Below are positions 1-9,046 of a DNA stretch of 64,000 nt, piece after piece. Numbering within the stretch: position 1 is the first letter of the stretch; every line of letters starts with the position of its first letter. The notes under the pieces are model-generated. The model was not told the DNA's origin and made no database searches. It saw only the letters and a list, made by a program, of their open reading frames with translations. The stretch is from JBFMDN01 sp040753915. Its GTDB lineage: Bacteria > Desulfobacterota > Desulfomonilia > Desulfomonilales > Desulfomonilaceae. The position numbers and the translations under genes were made by a program. The stretch covers positions 30,833-94,832 of the forward strand of contig JBFMDN010000015.1 of the NCBI GenBank assembly GCA_040753915.1, written 5' to 3'.

Positions 1-290
1 TCGAATGAGGTATTTCGCAAGAGGACTTCACCATACTTTTCGGGCGAAGGAGGTGTCAAGCCGGTTGAACACACGCACGATTCGGTTCGCTGGCGAGAGG
101 CATCGCGGGGTGGTCTGTTATCCGCCCCCGGAGAGGCCTATGGCATCGAAGCAGCATATATTTCTCGACTTTTCGCGCGAGAACTGGTAATGAGTTATGA
201 TCAGGTTTTTGCATGATTAGCGGGGGGGCTGGCAGCCCTCCGGCAGCTTTTCGATTATGTGGCGTGCATTTTTTGGCGGGGACGTGAGGT

Positions 291-1844
291 GTGGCGAGTC
301 GGTTGAAACTTTTGAAGTCGGCTAGGGAGAGGCAGGCCGCTTTATCGCGAGTGACAGCCCCATGGCCCGAAGCTGCGGGTTTTGCTCGCCTGTGGAGACG
401 CCGTCATTGGCTCCTGTTCTGCCTCGATACCATCATGTGCATGTCATCTTTCATCGGAATATACTACCTACGATTTCATGTGGACTTTTTCTCCTTTCCC
501 TTCGCGCGCGAATTTCCCATAGCTCCTGCTCTCTCACCCTATCTGAAGGCCAGCGCGCTTGCAACCTCGCTCTGGATTTTTCTTCTCTATAGGGAGCGTA
601 GCTACCGAGATGACCTGCATTTTGTCACTGCTTTCACGTACCGTATGCGGATGGTGCTGGTGACCGGATTTTATACGATGGTCTTTCTCATGGTGATCTC
701 CTTCATGTTCCGGTCCTTGCTCCTCTCTCGCATTGTGTATGTGATTGGATTTGCATGTGCGTGCTCCTTGATGATTCTCGTCCGTGTCGGCTTCCGGGCT
801 GTTGAGCGTCGCCTGTCTCACGCGTGCGTGTCTGTATATCGAATTCTTGTGATCGGCTGGAGCAAGAATGTGGAAACTCTGCTTCGGCGCCTCCAGGAAC
901 GGAACCAGTGCACTCACGTGCTCGGGAGACTGGCGTGGAGTCGAAGAAACGATCGAGGTGAGGCGAACGGTAGCGCGGTGCCTCTCCTCGGCATGGTGGA
1001 AGACCTGGAAACGATCTACGGCCAAGCCCCCTTCGATCAGCTACTCCTCGTGGTGGATGGTCTTGGGGAAGACGGCACAGTCAAGTACGAAGACAAGATC
1101 ATACATGTTCTCAATTTCAGTGAAGAACAAGGTATCTGTTTCTATATGGTGCCCAAGCTCTTTGATGTAATGGTCACCAGGACTGAGCTGGGCAGCTTCT
1201 CGGGAATTCCTCTCATACGACTCCAGGATGCTGCCATCCATCCAGTGTACGGCTCGGTCAAGAGATTCGTGGATATAGTTGTATCTGCAGCGGTTCTCGC
1301 GCTCGGACTGCCGATCTGGTTGCTCATAGCCCTTGTCATCAAGCTTACGAGCGGAGGCCCCGTCATCTATGTCCAGGAACGCGCGGGACTTCATGGCAAG
1401 CCCTTTCGCATGTACAAGTTCCGCTCGATGGTGAGCGACGCGGACGAGAGACTCCGCCAGATGATCAGTTTTGATAAACTCAAAGAACCTGTATTCAAGT
1501 TCAACAATGATCCGCGCGTGACGCCCGTGGGAAAGGTGTTGAGAAGACTTGGATTGGATGAGATTCCGCAGATGGTCAACATCCTGATGGGAGAGATGAG
1601 CTTGGTCGGGCCCCGACCTGAACAGGTAGAGCTGGTGGCCAGATATGATGCCCGGCAACGGAGAAGGCTTAAGGCCAGACCCGGAATCACCGGGTACCAA
1701 CAGGTCATGTGCCGTGGAGACATCTCTCTCGAGAAGAGAATTGAGTACGACCTCTATTACTTGAAGCATCAGTCCCCGTTACTCGATACTTTCATCATAG
1801 CCAAGACCCTCCTCGTGGTGCTGCGCGGGGATGGAATAAAATGA
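291..1844 (+). CDS. Polyprenyl-phosphate sugar-1-phosphate transferase (exopolysaccharide initiation)
   Basis: Predicted membrane enzyme that moves a sugar-1-phosphate from a nucleotide sugar to undecaprenyl phosphate, the first step of exopolysaccharide or O-unit synthesis. The first ~150 residues hold about four membrane segments, the middle is a soluble nucleotide-binding-like region, and the last ~200 residues form the bacterial sugar transferase domain: a further membrane helix after VKRFVDIVVSAA, then the signatures ERAGLHGKPFRMYKFRSM and VGPRPE. The length (517 aa) is normal for the WbaP/WcaJ family. GTG start, preceded by a GGGGACGTGAGG stretch. The GDP-mannose dehydratase gene follows. 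The sugar transferred cannot be told from sequence. Confidence 0.88.
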   Translation: MASRLKLLKSARERQAALSRVTAPWPEAAGFARLWRRRHWLLFCLDTIMCMSSFIGIYYLRFHVDFFSFPFAREFPIAPALSPYLKASALATSLWIFLLYRERSYRDDLHFVTAFTYRMRMVLVTGFYTMVFLMVISFMFRSLLLSRIVYVIGFACACSLMILVRVGFRAVERRLSHACVSVYRILVIGWSKNVETLLRRLQERNQCTHVLGRLAWSRRNDRGEANGSAVPLLGMVEDLETIYGQAPFDQLLLVVDGLGEDGTVKYEDKIIHVLNFSEEQGICFYMVPKLFDVMVTRTELGSFSGIPLIRLQDAAIHPVYGSVKRFVDIVVSAAVLALGLPIWLLIALVIKLTSGGPVIYVQERAGLHGKPFRMYKFRSMVSDADERLRQMISFDKLKEPVFKFNNDPRVTPVGKVLRRLGLDEIPQMVNILMGEMSLVGPRPEQVELVARYDARQRRRLKARPGITGYQQVMCRGDISLEKRIEYDLYYLKHQSPLLDTFIIAKTLLVVLRGDGIK

Positions 1845-2016
1845 GAAGCTGATACATCCAATTGAGATTATTTGAACATTCTCAGGCGATTCGGTCAGCA
1901 GATTCTCATATGCGTCTCCAGAGAATCGAGCGCTGTTGGCCGTCTTCTTGTTTCCGGAAAGCCGATGTGTTCATTGAGTGCTCTCGGCAATTTCTTGCTT
2001 TCGGGGTAGACAGTCC

Positions 2017-3099
2017 ATGAGCCATAGCAAAGAGAATCGAGCCCTTATCACAGGAATCACGGGGCAGGACGGAGCCTATCTGGTCAAGTTTCTTCTCAAT
2101 AAGGGATACCACGTGTGCGGCGTAAAGCGCCGCAGCTCTCTGATAAATACTCAGCGGATAGACCCGTTATACGAGGAACCGCTGACCGCAGATCGTCGTT
2201 TCACACTCGAATACGGGGATATGACGGATTCCACAAATCTGATCAGGATTATTCAGGATTTTCAACCGACCGAAATCTACAATCTCGCGGCTCAGAGCCA
2301 CGTAAAGGTTTCCTTCGAGACACCCGAGTACACCGCGAACGCGGATGCACTTGGCACGTTGAGGCTTCTCGAAGCCATGCGCATTCTCCGGTTGGGTGAT
2401 AGGACTCGATTCTATCAGGCATCTACCAGCGAGCTCTACGGTCTTGTCCGAGAGATTCCTCAGACCGAAAACACCCCTTTTTATCCCCGCAGTCCCTATG
2501 GCGTGGCCAAGCTTTACAGCTACTGGATAACGAAGAACTATCGGGAAGCGTACAATCTGTTTGCCTCCAACGGCATTCTCTTCAATCACGAGTCTGCCAT
2601 GCGGGGAGAGACGTTTGTGACGAGAAAAATCACCCGTGCGGTAGCCAGGATCAAGCTGGAGATGCAGGACATTCTCTACCTGGGGAATCTCAATGCGAAA
2701 CGGGATTGGGGCTATGCGGGGGACTACGTGGAGGCCATGTGGCTCATTGTGCAACACCACGAACCCGACGATTTCGTTGTTGCCACCGGCGAGAATCATT
2801 CGGTACGGGAGTTCGTCGATCTGGCTTTCAGAGAAGTCGGCATGTTTATAACGTGGGAAGGGGAAGGGGTGAATGAGCGGGGAATTGACCAAGCCACGGG
2901 AAAAACAGTGGTTGCTGTCCATCCACGATATTTCAGACCGACCGAGGTGGACGAATTGTTGGGAGACGCCTCTAAGGCACGCGAAGTTCTGGGGTGGCGT
3001 CCCAAAGTAGGATTTGGCGAGCTCGTCAAGAGAATGGTCGTGGCCGACCTGCGGGAAGCCGAAAAGGAGAGCCTCTGCACCAGAGCAGGATACTACTGA
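2017..3099 (+). CDS. gmd: GDP-mannose 4,6-dehydratase
   Basis: Converts GDP-D-mannose to GDP-4-keto-6-deoxy-D-mannose, the precursor of GDP-fucose, GDP-rhamnose and GDP-perosamine. Extended SDR fold: NADP-binding GITGQDG motif near the N-terminus, STSELYG substrate loop and a YGVAK catalytic Tyr/Lys. 360 aa, typical length. I chose ATG 2017 (MSHSKENRALITGITGQDG); an in-frame GTG at 1978 would only add a non-conserved extension. Its position after the initiating sugar transferase suggests a deoxyhexose-containing surface glycan, although no epimerase/reductase follows in the window. Confidence 0.93.
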   Translation: MSHSKENRALITGITGQDGAYLVKFLLNKGYHVCGVKRRSSLINTQRIDPLYEEPLTADRRFTLEYGDMTDSTNLIRIIQDFQPTEIYNLAAQSHVKVSFETPEYTANADALGTLRLLEAMRILRLGDRTRFYQASTSELYGLVREIPQTENTPFYPRSPYGVAKLYSYWITKNYREAYNLFASNGILFNHESAMRGETFVTRKITRAVARIKLEMQDILYLGNLNAKRDWGYAGDYVEAMWLIVQHHEPDDFVVATGENHSVREFVDLAFREVGMFITWEGEGVNERGIDQATGKTVVAVHPRYFRPTEVDELLGDASKAREVLGWRPKVGFGELVKRMVVADLREAEKESLCTRAGYY

Positions 3100-3334
3100 T
3101 TGCCCGTTGCCTGCCAGCGTTCGAAGTCTTTGGAAAAACGATTGAGGAGAGCGCTTCGGGCAGAACGAAACAACGCGAGAGAACTTGCTGGGGTAAGGCT
3201 GTTCCGGCGGGAAAGTCCTCTTGAAACTCGTGTCAGCCCAAGCGGTTCACAAGATACTCGGGTGGGGTTGAAGTCGCGCACGACATGTGATAATCGTGGC
3301 AATATGTGCACCAGATTCTGATCGGCGTATCACA

Positions 3335-4462
3335 ATGTCAGACGCAAATACCCCTATAGCGGTTGGCCTGATCCGCAAATCCCCCGACCCTTCTCAATCC
3401 ATCGTAGAAGCGTACGGCTCCTTGTTCAAGAGGAAGCTGTGCCTTCTCGTGTCTCTCCTGTTGGTCCTTGCGATCCTGGCAATTTATTCCGTGATTGTCG
3501 GCACGTACGATCTGTCCGTCCGAGCAGTGATGCTCTCGATCCTGGGTCAGGATGAGGGTGCTTCCCACATCGTGATATGGAGAATCAGGATGCCGAGAAT
3601 CGTAGCTGCCATCGTCTCGGGTTGGGGTCTGGCACTCTCGGGCGTCACCATGCAGAGTCTGCTCAAGAATCCGCTCGGATCGCCTTTCACCTTGGGGATC
3701 AGTCACGGGGCGGCTTTCGGTGCCGCGTTCGCCATCGTGGTCTTGGGGGCTGGATCTACGCAGTACGGTCCTCTCAGGACCACGGCCAGCTCTCTCTTCA
3801 CAGTGAGTAACATCTACCTGGTTACTCTGGCTGCATTTATTGGCGCAATGGCCTCGACCCTGGCTATTCTATTCATGGCACGTGTCAAAAGGCTGTCCCC
3901 CGAATCGATCATCTTGGGCGGAGTGGCATTGTCGTCCTTGTTCGTGTCCGGTACGATTCTCATTCAGTACGTCGCCACAGAGGTGGAGCTGGCTTCCGTC
4001 GTCTTTTGGACTTTTGGTGACGTGTCCAGGTCCAATTGGCATGAGATCCTTATTTTGGGGATAGTCACGTGCGGAGGAACAGCGTATTTCATGCTCAACC
4101 GATGGAATCTCAATGCTATTTCGGCCGGAGAGGATGTGGCCCGAGGACTGGGAGTGGACGTGGAGCGCCTCCGGTGGTGGGGCATGCTGGTGGCTGCGCT
4201 GGTCTCCGCTCTTGTAGTGGCATTTCATGGCGTCATAGCGTTTCTCGGATTGCTAGCTCCCCATATCGGAAGAAAGCTTGTGGGGTCTGATCATCGCATC
4301 CTTCTTCCTCATGCATGCGTGGTGGGTGCAATCTTGTTGCTTTTCGCCGACACGGCCGGCCGGCTCCTGGTTGGGTCGGGAACTCTTCCTGTTGGTGTGC
4401 TCACGTCTTTTATGGGCGCGCCACTTTTTCTCTACCTCCTCGTAGGAGGACGGAAGCAATGA
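3335..4462 (+). CDS. FecCD-family ABC transporter permease (iron-siderophore/cobalamin type)
   Basis: Inner-membrane permease of a metal-chelate or vitamin B12 importer. The sequence alternates hydrophobic helices throughout (about 10 predicted) and carries FecCD hallmarks: WRIMRPRI-like WRIRMPRIVAAIVSGWG, GVTMQSLLKNPLGSP, and the coupling stretch with GLLAPHIGRKLVGSDHR. ATG 3335 has a weak ribosome site; an in-frame GTG at 3287 is an alternative. Its stop overlaps the start of the ATPase gene (ATGA), so the two are translationally coupled. No substrate-binding protein gene is nearby, so the ligand is unknown. Confidence 0.88.
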   Translation: MSDANTPIAVGLIRKSPDPSQSIVEAYGSLFKRKLCLLVSLLLVLAILAIYSVIVGTYDLSVRAVMLSILGQDEGASHIVIWRIRMPRIVAAIVSGWGLALSGVTMQSLLKNPLGSPFTLGISHGAAFGAAFAIVVLGAGSTQYGPLRTTASSLFTVSNIYLVTLAAFIGAMASTLAILFMARVKRLSPESIILGGVALSSLFVSGTILIQYVATEVELASVVFWTFGDVSRSNWHEILILGIVTCGGTAYFMLNRWNLNAISAGEDVARGLGVDVERLRWWGMLVAALVSALVVAFHGVIAFLGLLAPHIGRKLVGSDHRILLPHACVVGAILLLFADTAGRLLVGSGTLPVGVLTSFMGAPLFLYLLVGGRKQ

Positions 4463-5271
4463 TCCTGTCGGTTGAGAATGTTCGTTTCGGTTACAGCGCC
4501 CGGCCAATTTTGAAGGATATAACCTTTTGTATGGAACGCGGAATGGTGCTGGCCGTGCTGGGCATCAACGGCGCGGGAAAATCGACTCTCCTGAAATGCA
4601 TCAACAGAATACTCGATCCGCAGGGTGGGGAGGTGATTCTTGACGGACACGACGTGCAACGCATGTCCGGCACCCAAGTAGCCCGCCACATAGGATACGC
4701 GCCGCAGCGATTTGGCGATGATCAGTTGTCGGTCTTCGACGCTGTCATGCTCGGACGCAAGCCCCATATCAGATGGGCAGCATCGGAACGAGATTTTCAT
4801 GTAGTGGAGCAAATCCTCGATCTAATGGGCCTACGCGACCTCGCTCTCCGCTCCGTGAACGAGCTGAGCGGCGGGGAGGCGCAGAAGGTGGTTATTGCCC
4901 GAGCCTTTGCCCAAGAGCCCCGCCTCTTATTGCTGGACGAACCGGTGAGCAACCTTGACGTGAAAAACCAGTTGGAGGTCATGACCCTGGTCACAAGCAC
5001 CGTAAAGGCCAAGGAGATGTCAGCTATCATTGCAATACATGACTTGAACCTCGCTCTCAGATTTGCCGACCGATTTCTCCTGCTCAGAGACGGGAAGATT
5101 CACGCCATCGTCCCCAGAGATGGGATTACCTCGGACCTTATTGCAGAGGTTTATCACGTGCACGCCATCGTCAGGGAGGTTGAAGGATTTCCCATCGTGA
5201 TCCCGGTCAACGCGTGCAAGGTGTCTCACAAGTCGGAACGGTCTTTAGGCTCGGGGCTCCATGTGGCGTGA
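4459..5271 (+). CDS. ABC transporter ATP-binding protein, FecE/BtuD type
   Basis: ATPase partner of the preceding permease. Walker A GINGAGKST, signature LSGGEAQKV, Walker B LLLLDEP and the switch His (IAIHDLN) are all intact; 270 aa. The start ATG overlaps the permease stop by 4 bases; longer upstream readings lie inside the permease gene. The C-terminal ~50 residues after the nucleotide-binding core (IHAIVPRDGITSDL onward) resemble the FepC/FecE tail. The importer appears complete except for the periplasmic binding protein, which must be encoded elsewhere. Confidence 0.9.
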   Translation: MILSVENVRFGYSARPILKDITFCMERGMVLAVLGINGAGKSTLLKCINRILDPQGGEVILDGHDVQRMSGTQVARHIGYAPQRFGDDQLSVFDAVMLGRKPHIRWAASERDFHVVEQILDLMGLRDLALRSVNELSGGEAQKVVIARAFAQEPRLLLLDEPVSNLDVKNQLEVMTLVTSTVKAKEMSAIIAIHDLNLALRFADRFLLLRDGKIHAIVPRDGITSDLIAEVYHVHAIVREVEGFPIVIPVNACKVSHKSERSLGSGLHVA

Positions 5272-5290
5272 TCTCTTTGGGCCTGGGCTC

Positions 5291-5320
5291 TTGACAAGTG
5301 CCGTCGGAAGGGGGTATTGT
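5291..5320 (+). promoter_or_regulatory. Sigma-70 promoter of tRNA-Lys
   Basis: TTGACA (5291-5296), an 18-base spacer, then TATTGT (5315-5320). The mature tRNA begins 13 bases downstream, so transcription would start just ahead of it. Confidence 0.75.
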
Positions 5321-5332
5321 AATGATTCTAAC

Positions 5333-5408
5333 GGGCCGTTAGCTCAATTGGTAGAGCAACTGACTCTTAATCAGTAGGTTCGGGGTTCGAGACCCTGACG
5401 GCCCACCA
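5333..5408 (+). tRNA. tRNA-Lys (anticodon CTT)
   Basis: A full cloverleaf can be folded: acceptor arm GGGCCGT pairs with ACGGCCC (5398-5404), D-loop contains AGCTCAATTGGTAGAGC, the anticodon loop CTCTTAA gives CTT (decoding AAG), and the T-arm contains GGTTCGAGACC. Discriminator A and the CCA end are encoded. Confidence 0.97.
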
Positions 5409-5424
5409 AGACAAGAAACCACAG

Positions 5425-5460
5425 AGCCGGGATGCCAGACGCATCGCGGCTTTCTTTGTT
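5425..5460 (+). terminator. Intrinsic terminator after tRNA-Lys
   Basis: Stem AGCCG-G-GATGC / GCATC-G-CGGCT (one G-G mismatch) with a 5-base loop, followed by TTTCTTTGTTT. It lies 17 bases after the tRNA 3' end. Confidence 0.8.
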
Positions 5461-5659
5461 TCTCGAACCGCGTGAGCCTATTCTCCACGATCTCCCGAGC
5501 ATTCCTTTTCCTAATGGCGCCCTTTTGTGATATGGTCCGGCGGAAATGGCAGAATCTTGTCCGAGGCAGACACGCAGTGCCACAAACTACTAGCCGAGGG
5601 AGGCTTGCTGCCGGCAACAGCCCAGGCCCATGTGGTCCAAAGAGGGGCAGAATTATCGA

Positions 5660-6475
5660 ATGGGTGAGCAACTGCTTAAATTCGCACATTTTCCCCACAT
5701 TGCACGACTGCTCTCCGCAGAGACGGTTCCTGCGCACGCGAGATTGTCGGTCCTCGACGTGGGCTGCGGCCCCGGAACCCTGGTAAACTACTACCCCGTT
5801 CCTCTGCCGTATGATGTGTACGGTCTCGATCTCTGGCCGCATCAATTGCGTCAGGCGGCAGCGAAGCGCCTCTATGCGGGGCTTCTGCAGGCAAATCTTG
5901 TGGACGGTATCCCGTTCAGAAATGAATCCTTCGACATCATCGTGTGTGGCGAAATACTGCTCTATTTGCCTAACCCGCGGCAGATCCTCGCGGAGTGCTG
6001 CCGGCTCCTCCGTCCAGGGGGAATGCTTCTGGTATACAATCCGATCTCACGTTTTCCTAAGATAATCGGTAAGCTTAAGAAATGGTCGCGGATGGTTTAT
6101 CAGGAAAAGAGTACCATCGCTCTGGATTGCCAACGTGACTGGAAGATCTCCACCAGACCTTGCCGAGTCACGTACTACAAGCCCGGGGGGTTGATCGAAG
6201 ACGTAAATGCTACGGGATTGCGCGTGGAAAACATCACCGCATTTCGACTGTTGCTCAACAGAATCAGAGCCCTGAATAAGCTTGAAGACTATCGGTGGTA
6301 CAGGCGAGCGTCAGAGCTCATAGCGCGGCGGTATCCCCATCTGGCCACGGACATCCTGATCGAAGCGAGGAAAGACACGTCCACCCAGGCGGGAGCATCT
6401 GTCCACGAGAGCGGAATCGTCTCGAAGATTTCTGGCGTCAGCGAGCCGTTGAATCTTCGCCGTCCCAATACGTGA
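5660..6475 (+). CDS. Class I SAM-dependent methyltransferase
   Basis: Small-molecule-type methyltransferase of unknown substrate. Motif I is VLDVGCGPGTLVNYYP, followed by the acidic YGLDLW and the post-motif region DIIVCGEILLYLPNPRQIL with the RLLRPGGMLLV beta-strand, typical of Methyltransf_11 proteins. About 271 aa. ATG 5660 has GAGGGG 12 bases upstream; ATG 5630 is a possible earlier start. The gene is separated from the importer genes by the tRNA and its terminator, so it is its own unit. Confidence 0.8.
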   Translation: MGEQLLKFAHFPHIARLLSAETVPAHARLSVLDVGCGPGTLVNYYPVPLPYDVYGLDLWPHQLRQAAAKRLYAGLLQANLVDGIPFRNESFDIIVCGEILLYLPNPRQILAECCRLLRPGGMLLVYNPISRFPKIIGKLKKWSRMVYQEKSTIALDCQRDWKISTRPCRVTYYKPGGLIEDVNATGLRVENITAFRLLLNRIRALNKLEDYRWYRRASELIARRYPHLATDILIEARKDTSTQAGASVHESGIVSKISGVSEPLNLRRPNT

Positions 6476-6611
6476 CCGCTGGGACGATTGCAGCACGATA
6501 ACGCTCCGCAGGCAAGCGTTTCCCATCCCCCACAAGTACCGCAGTCGAAAGAGAAACTGCTGCGTGAGTCAACAGGCCCCTGCCAGCACGTTCGTGCGAC
6601 AAATCCCGCTC

Positions 6612-6653
6612 TTGGGGAGGCGAGAGTCTACTCCGCAGACTTCGCTTCCCCAA
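6612..6653. terminator. Convergent hairpin between methyltransferase and RRM genes
   Basis: A long stem (TTGGGGAGGCGA...pairing with ...TCGCTTCCCCAA, about 17 bp with one bulged A, loop ACTCCGC) lies between two converging genes and can act on both strands. A short A run follows on the plus strand; no strong T-tract is present. Confidence 0.55.
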
Positions 6654-6675
6654 AATCGCCTATAGGCTCAATGGC

Positions 6676-6963
6676 TTACCAGCGGGAGTCGCGGCCCCTT
6701 CGGTCATTGGACTGCCTTTTCGGCTTGGCCTCGTTGACCTTCAAGGGACGTCCCCCCAGGTCTCTCGAATCCAGCTCCTTGATTGCTTTGGCGCCTTCTT
6801 CCCGAGACCCCATCTCGATGAAGCCAAATCCACGAGAGCGTCCCGTGAATTGATCGGAAATAATCTTGACAGAATCCACTGCCCCGTATTGCTCGAACAG
6901 CTCCCTCAGTTCGCTCTCCGCGGTGTCAAAAGACAGATTTCCTACGTAAATGTTGATACTCAT
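6676..6963 (-). CDS. RRM-domain RNA-binding protein
   Basis: A single RNA-recognition motif of 95 aa. RNP2 is IYVGNL (residues 5-10) and RNP1 is RGFGFIEM; the tail (KPKRQSNDRRGRDSRW) is basic. These are features of the glycine-rich-type bacterial Rbp family, which bind single-stranded RNA and are often cold-induced. The start is preceded by GAAAGGAATTAAGC. A good promoter lies about 210 bases upstream, giving a long untranslated leader that may carry post-transcriptional control. No neighbour suggests a specific RNA target. Confidence 0.92.
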   Translation of the reverse strand: MSINIYVGNLSFDTAESELRELFEQYGAVDSVKIISDQFTGRSRGFGFIEMGSREEGAKAIKELDSRDLGGRPLKVNEAKPKRQSNDRRGRDSRW

Positions 6964-7449
6964 TGCTTAATTCCTTTCAAAAATCACACCCAGAGGCTAG
7001 ATCTTGAGTGCGGCTGTGGGATTCAGGAACTCTCGATAAACGGGGATTGCCATGAAGAGCATTTGACTGGAGTAATCCTCGGTACGGGCGCCTTATTCCT
7101 TGGTGATTGGTTTTCGTATTCCGCCCGTGTTCCCGATCGGGACTGAGGAGAAACACACTTTCATTTGTTAAATTAACAAGCAATTTAACTCGTGTCAAGC
7201 CCATGGAAAACGTTTCCTGAAATCTGCCAATTTAGGGATACATGAACCGAGAGCCCCGGCCCGGGCCGTTTCCATAGATCGAGGAGAGAGGATGCTTTGC
7301 CGTGTCGATCCCGGCAGCGATACTGCATGACGTATGGCTGACGCGTGTGAGTGGCTCCATGACATGTTCCGCCGACCGGAGTTGATTTTGCCATGCGTCA
7401 GGTTTATTGTTATTGGTTCGATTGATTGATTTCTGGAAGGAGATGCTGG
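6964..7449. other. Intergenic region: RRM leader and MFS upstream region
   Basis: 486 bases between two divergent genes. The left part is the ~200-base 5' leader of the RRM gene, the centre has its promoter, and the right part has the AAGGAG ribosome site (7437-7442) of the exporter gene. No additional gene is supported. Confidence 0.6.
7170..7198 (-). promoter_or_regulatory. Promoter for the RRM protein gene
   Basis: On the minus strand TTGACA (7198-7193), then a 16-17 base spacer and TTAATT/TAATTT (7176-7170). The region is AT-rich compared with its surroundings. Confidence 0.6.
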
Positions 7450-8649
7450 ATGAGTGCTGAGTCTCCTGGTCAAAACCCCTTCAATCTTAGAATGCTCCTG
7501 GTCTTGTCGTTCGGGCATTTCGCCACGGACATTTGTCAAAGTGCGCTACCGGCGATTCTGCCGTTCCTGAAGGCGAAATTACTTCTTTCCTATGCTATGG
7601 CGGGCGTGATCATGCTTGCGTCCAATGTAACGTCATCGGTAATTCAGCCTCTTTTCGGGTACCTGTCTGACCGAAAAGAAAAGGCAATCCTTCTGCCGGC
7701 AGGCTGTTTCTGTGCCGGTCTCGGTCTATCGCTGCTGTCGATTCCGAACCAGTACGAGGTCGTCCTCTTGTTGGTGATCGTCAGTGGACTCGGAATAGCA
7801 TCCTATCATCCTGAAGGTTTCAAGACGGCCCGTTCTTTTACGGGAAACAAGATGGCAACGGGTCTGGCGGTGTTCACCGTGGGTGGTAATCTGGGTTTGG
7901 CGGTCGGCCCTCTGGTTGCAACGTTCATTCTCACAGTGTTCGGTCTGAGCTATCTACCGCTGATGCTTCTGTTCTCCCTGACCTTTCTCCTCTTATTGGC
8001 TTTCACATGGCGTTCGGTGGCACACGCCCGCCCGGCCACGGATTCGGGAGCGACTTCCCGGACCAGAATCCCGAAGACAGCCTACCTCCCCGTAGGGTTG
8101 ATAGTCGCTACTGTTGTCATGAGGTCTTGGACTCATTTTGGTCTGATGGCATACCTCCCCTTTTACTACATCGACTATGAGCAGGGAGACCCCCTCTATG
8201 CAGGCACCTTGGTGTCGGTTTTCCTGGTGGGGGGCGCGGTCGGAACGGTGGTGGGCTCTCCTCTCGCGGATCGATGGGGCTACAAACGATTCCTGGTAAT
8301 GTCCATGGTTCTCACAACCGTCCTCCTCCCATTGATCCTGGTGACGCATGGCTTCATGCTTTTTGTCACCCTTGGAGTCGTTGGCATGGCCTTGATCTCC
8401 AGCTTCACGGTTACCATGGTGATGGCTCAAGAATTGCTTCCCAACAATCTTGGCGTAGCCTCGGGCCTTATGGCCGGATTTGCTATTGGAACAGGCGGGA
8501 TCGGTGTTACATTGCTGGGGGTGATCGCGGACCACTTTGGTGTGCCCATGGCACTCAAAGCCATCATGCTGCTGCCGTTGGGAGGCCTTGTCCTCAGTGC
8601 TCTCGTCCCGTACCCCACGGACCGGGGTCGCGAACGACGATCTCTCTGA
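7450..8649 (+). CDS. MFS transporter, fosmidomycin-resistance (Fsr)-like
   Basis: Major facilitator superfamily exporter of 399 aa with about 12 hydrophobic segments. The N-terminus LSFGHFATDICQSALPAILP is the hallmark of the Fsr group, and the loop between helices 2 and 3 carries the MFS-A-like GYLSDRKEKA; a second copy in the C-terminal half reads PLADRWGYKR. ATG 7450 has AAGGAG at a good distance. Fsr proteins export fosmidomycin and other compounds; the natural substrate here is unknown. Monocistronic. Confidence 0.87.
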   Translation: MSAESPGQNPFNLRMLLVLSFGHFATDICQSALPAILPFLKAKLLLSYAMAGVIMLASNVTSSVIQPLFGYLSDRKEKAILLPAGCFCAGLGLSLLSIPNQYEVVLLLVIVSGLGIASYHPEGFKTARSFTGNKMATGLAVFTVGGNLGLAVGPLVATFILTVFGLSYLPLMLLFSLTFLLLLAFTWRSVAHARPATDSGATSRTRIPKTAYLPVGLIVATVVMRSWTHFGLMAYLPFYYIDYEQGDPLYAGTLVSVFLVGGAVGTVVGSPLADRWGYKRFLVMSMVLTTVLLPLILVTHGFMLFVTLGVVGMALISSFTVTMVMAQELLPNNLGVASGLMAGFAIGTGGIGVTLLGVIADHFGVPMALKAIMLLPLGGLVLSALVPYPTDRGRERRSL

Positions 8650-9046
8650 GCGGGCTCGGGGCGGCACGCACAGTGTCGGTACTTGAAAGTTGCGGTGGAT
8701 GGCCAAACGACACTGCACGTCTGAGGAGCTGGTGGCGAAGCAGAACCACTTGCAGCGTGAGGCGGGAGGGTAGGCAACAGGCCCTGAACGATCTCCCCGG
8801 AAGGTCTTGAGCGCGAAAAGCGATTCGTGCTCGATGTGGTCAATCATCACCGGTAGCGGCGTTTCACGCGACGATTCTCGCTTGTCGTTGAGGGCAGTAT
8901 TGACCGCCGGCCCTCGATAGTATAGACATATCAATCGACACTGCGGACGCCTCGTCCGAAAGTCCAAGTGCAGCACGTTTGACACAGCGGTGCGACCCTC
9001 TCTCTTTGCCGCATCGATCATAGGAAAGGTGAATTGGAGTGAGCTG
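8650..9046. other. Intergenic region without a recognisable gene
   Basis: About 400 bases between the exporter and the VKOR fusion gene. Open frames on both strands here look like shadows. It ends with the GGAGTGAGCTG ribosome site of the next gene. No repeat, tRNA or clear terminator is visible. Confidence 0.5.

Noticed and set aside
5..190. 61-codon frame at the left edge
   Set aside because: No ribosome site, composition unlike a protein and no recognisable motif; the first 290 bases are left as unassigned.
3100..3334. Cobalamin riboswitch ahead of the FecCD/FecE genes
   Set aside because: I looked for the B12 box and its flanking conserved elements and could not find them.
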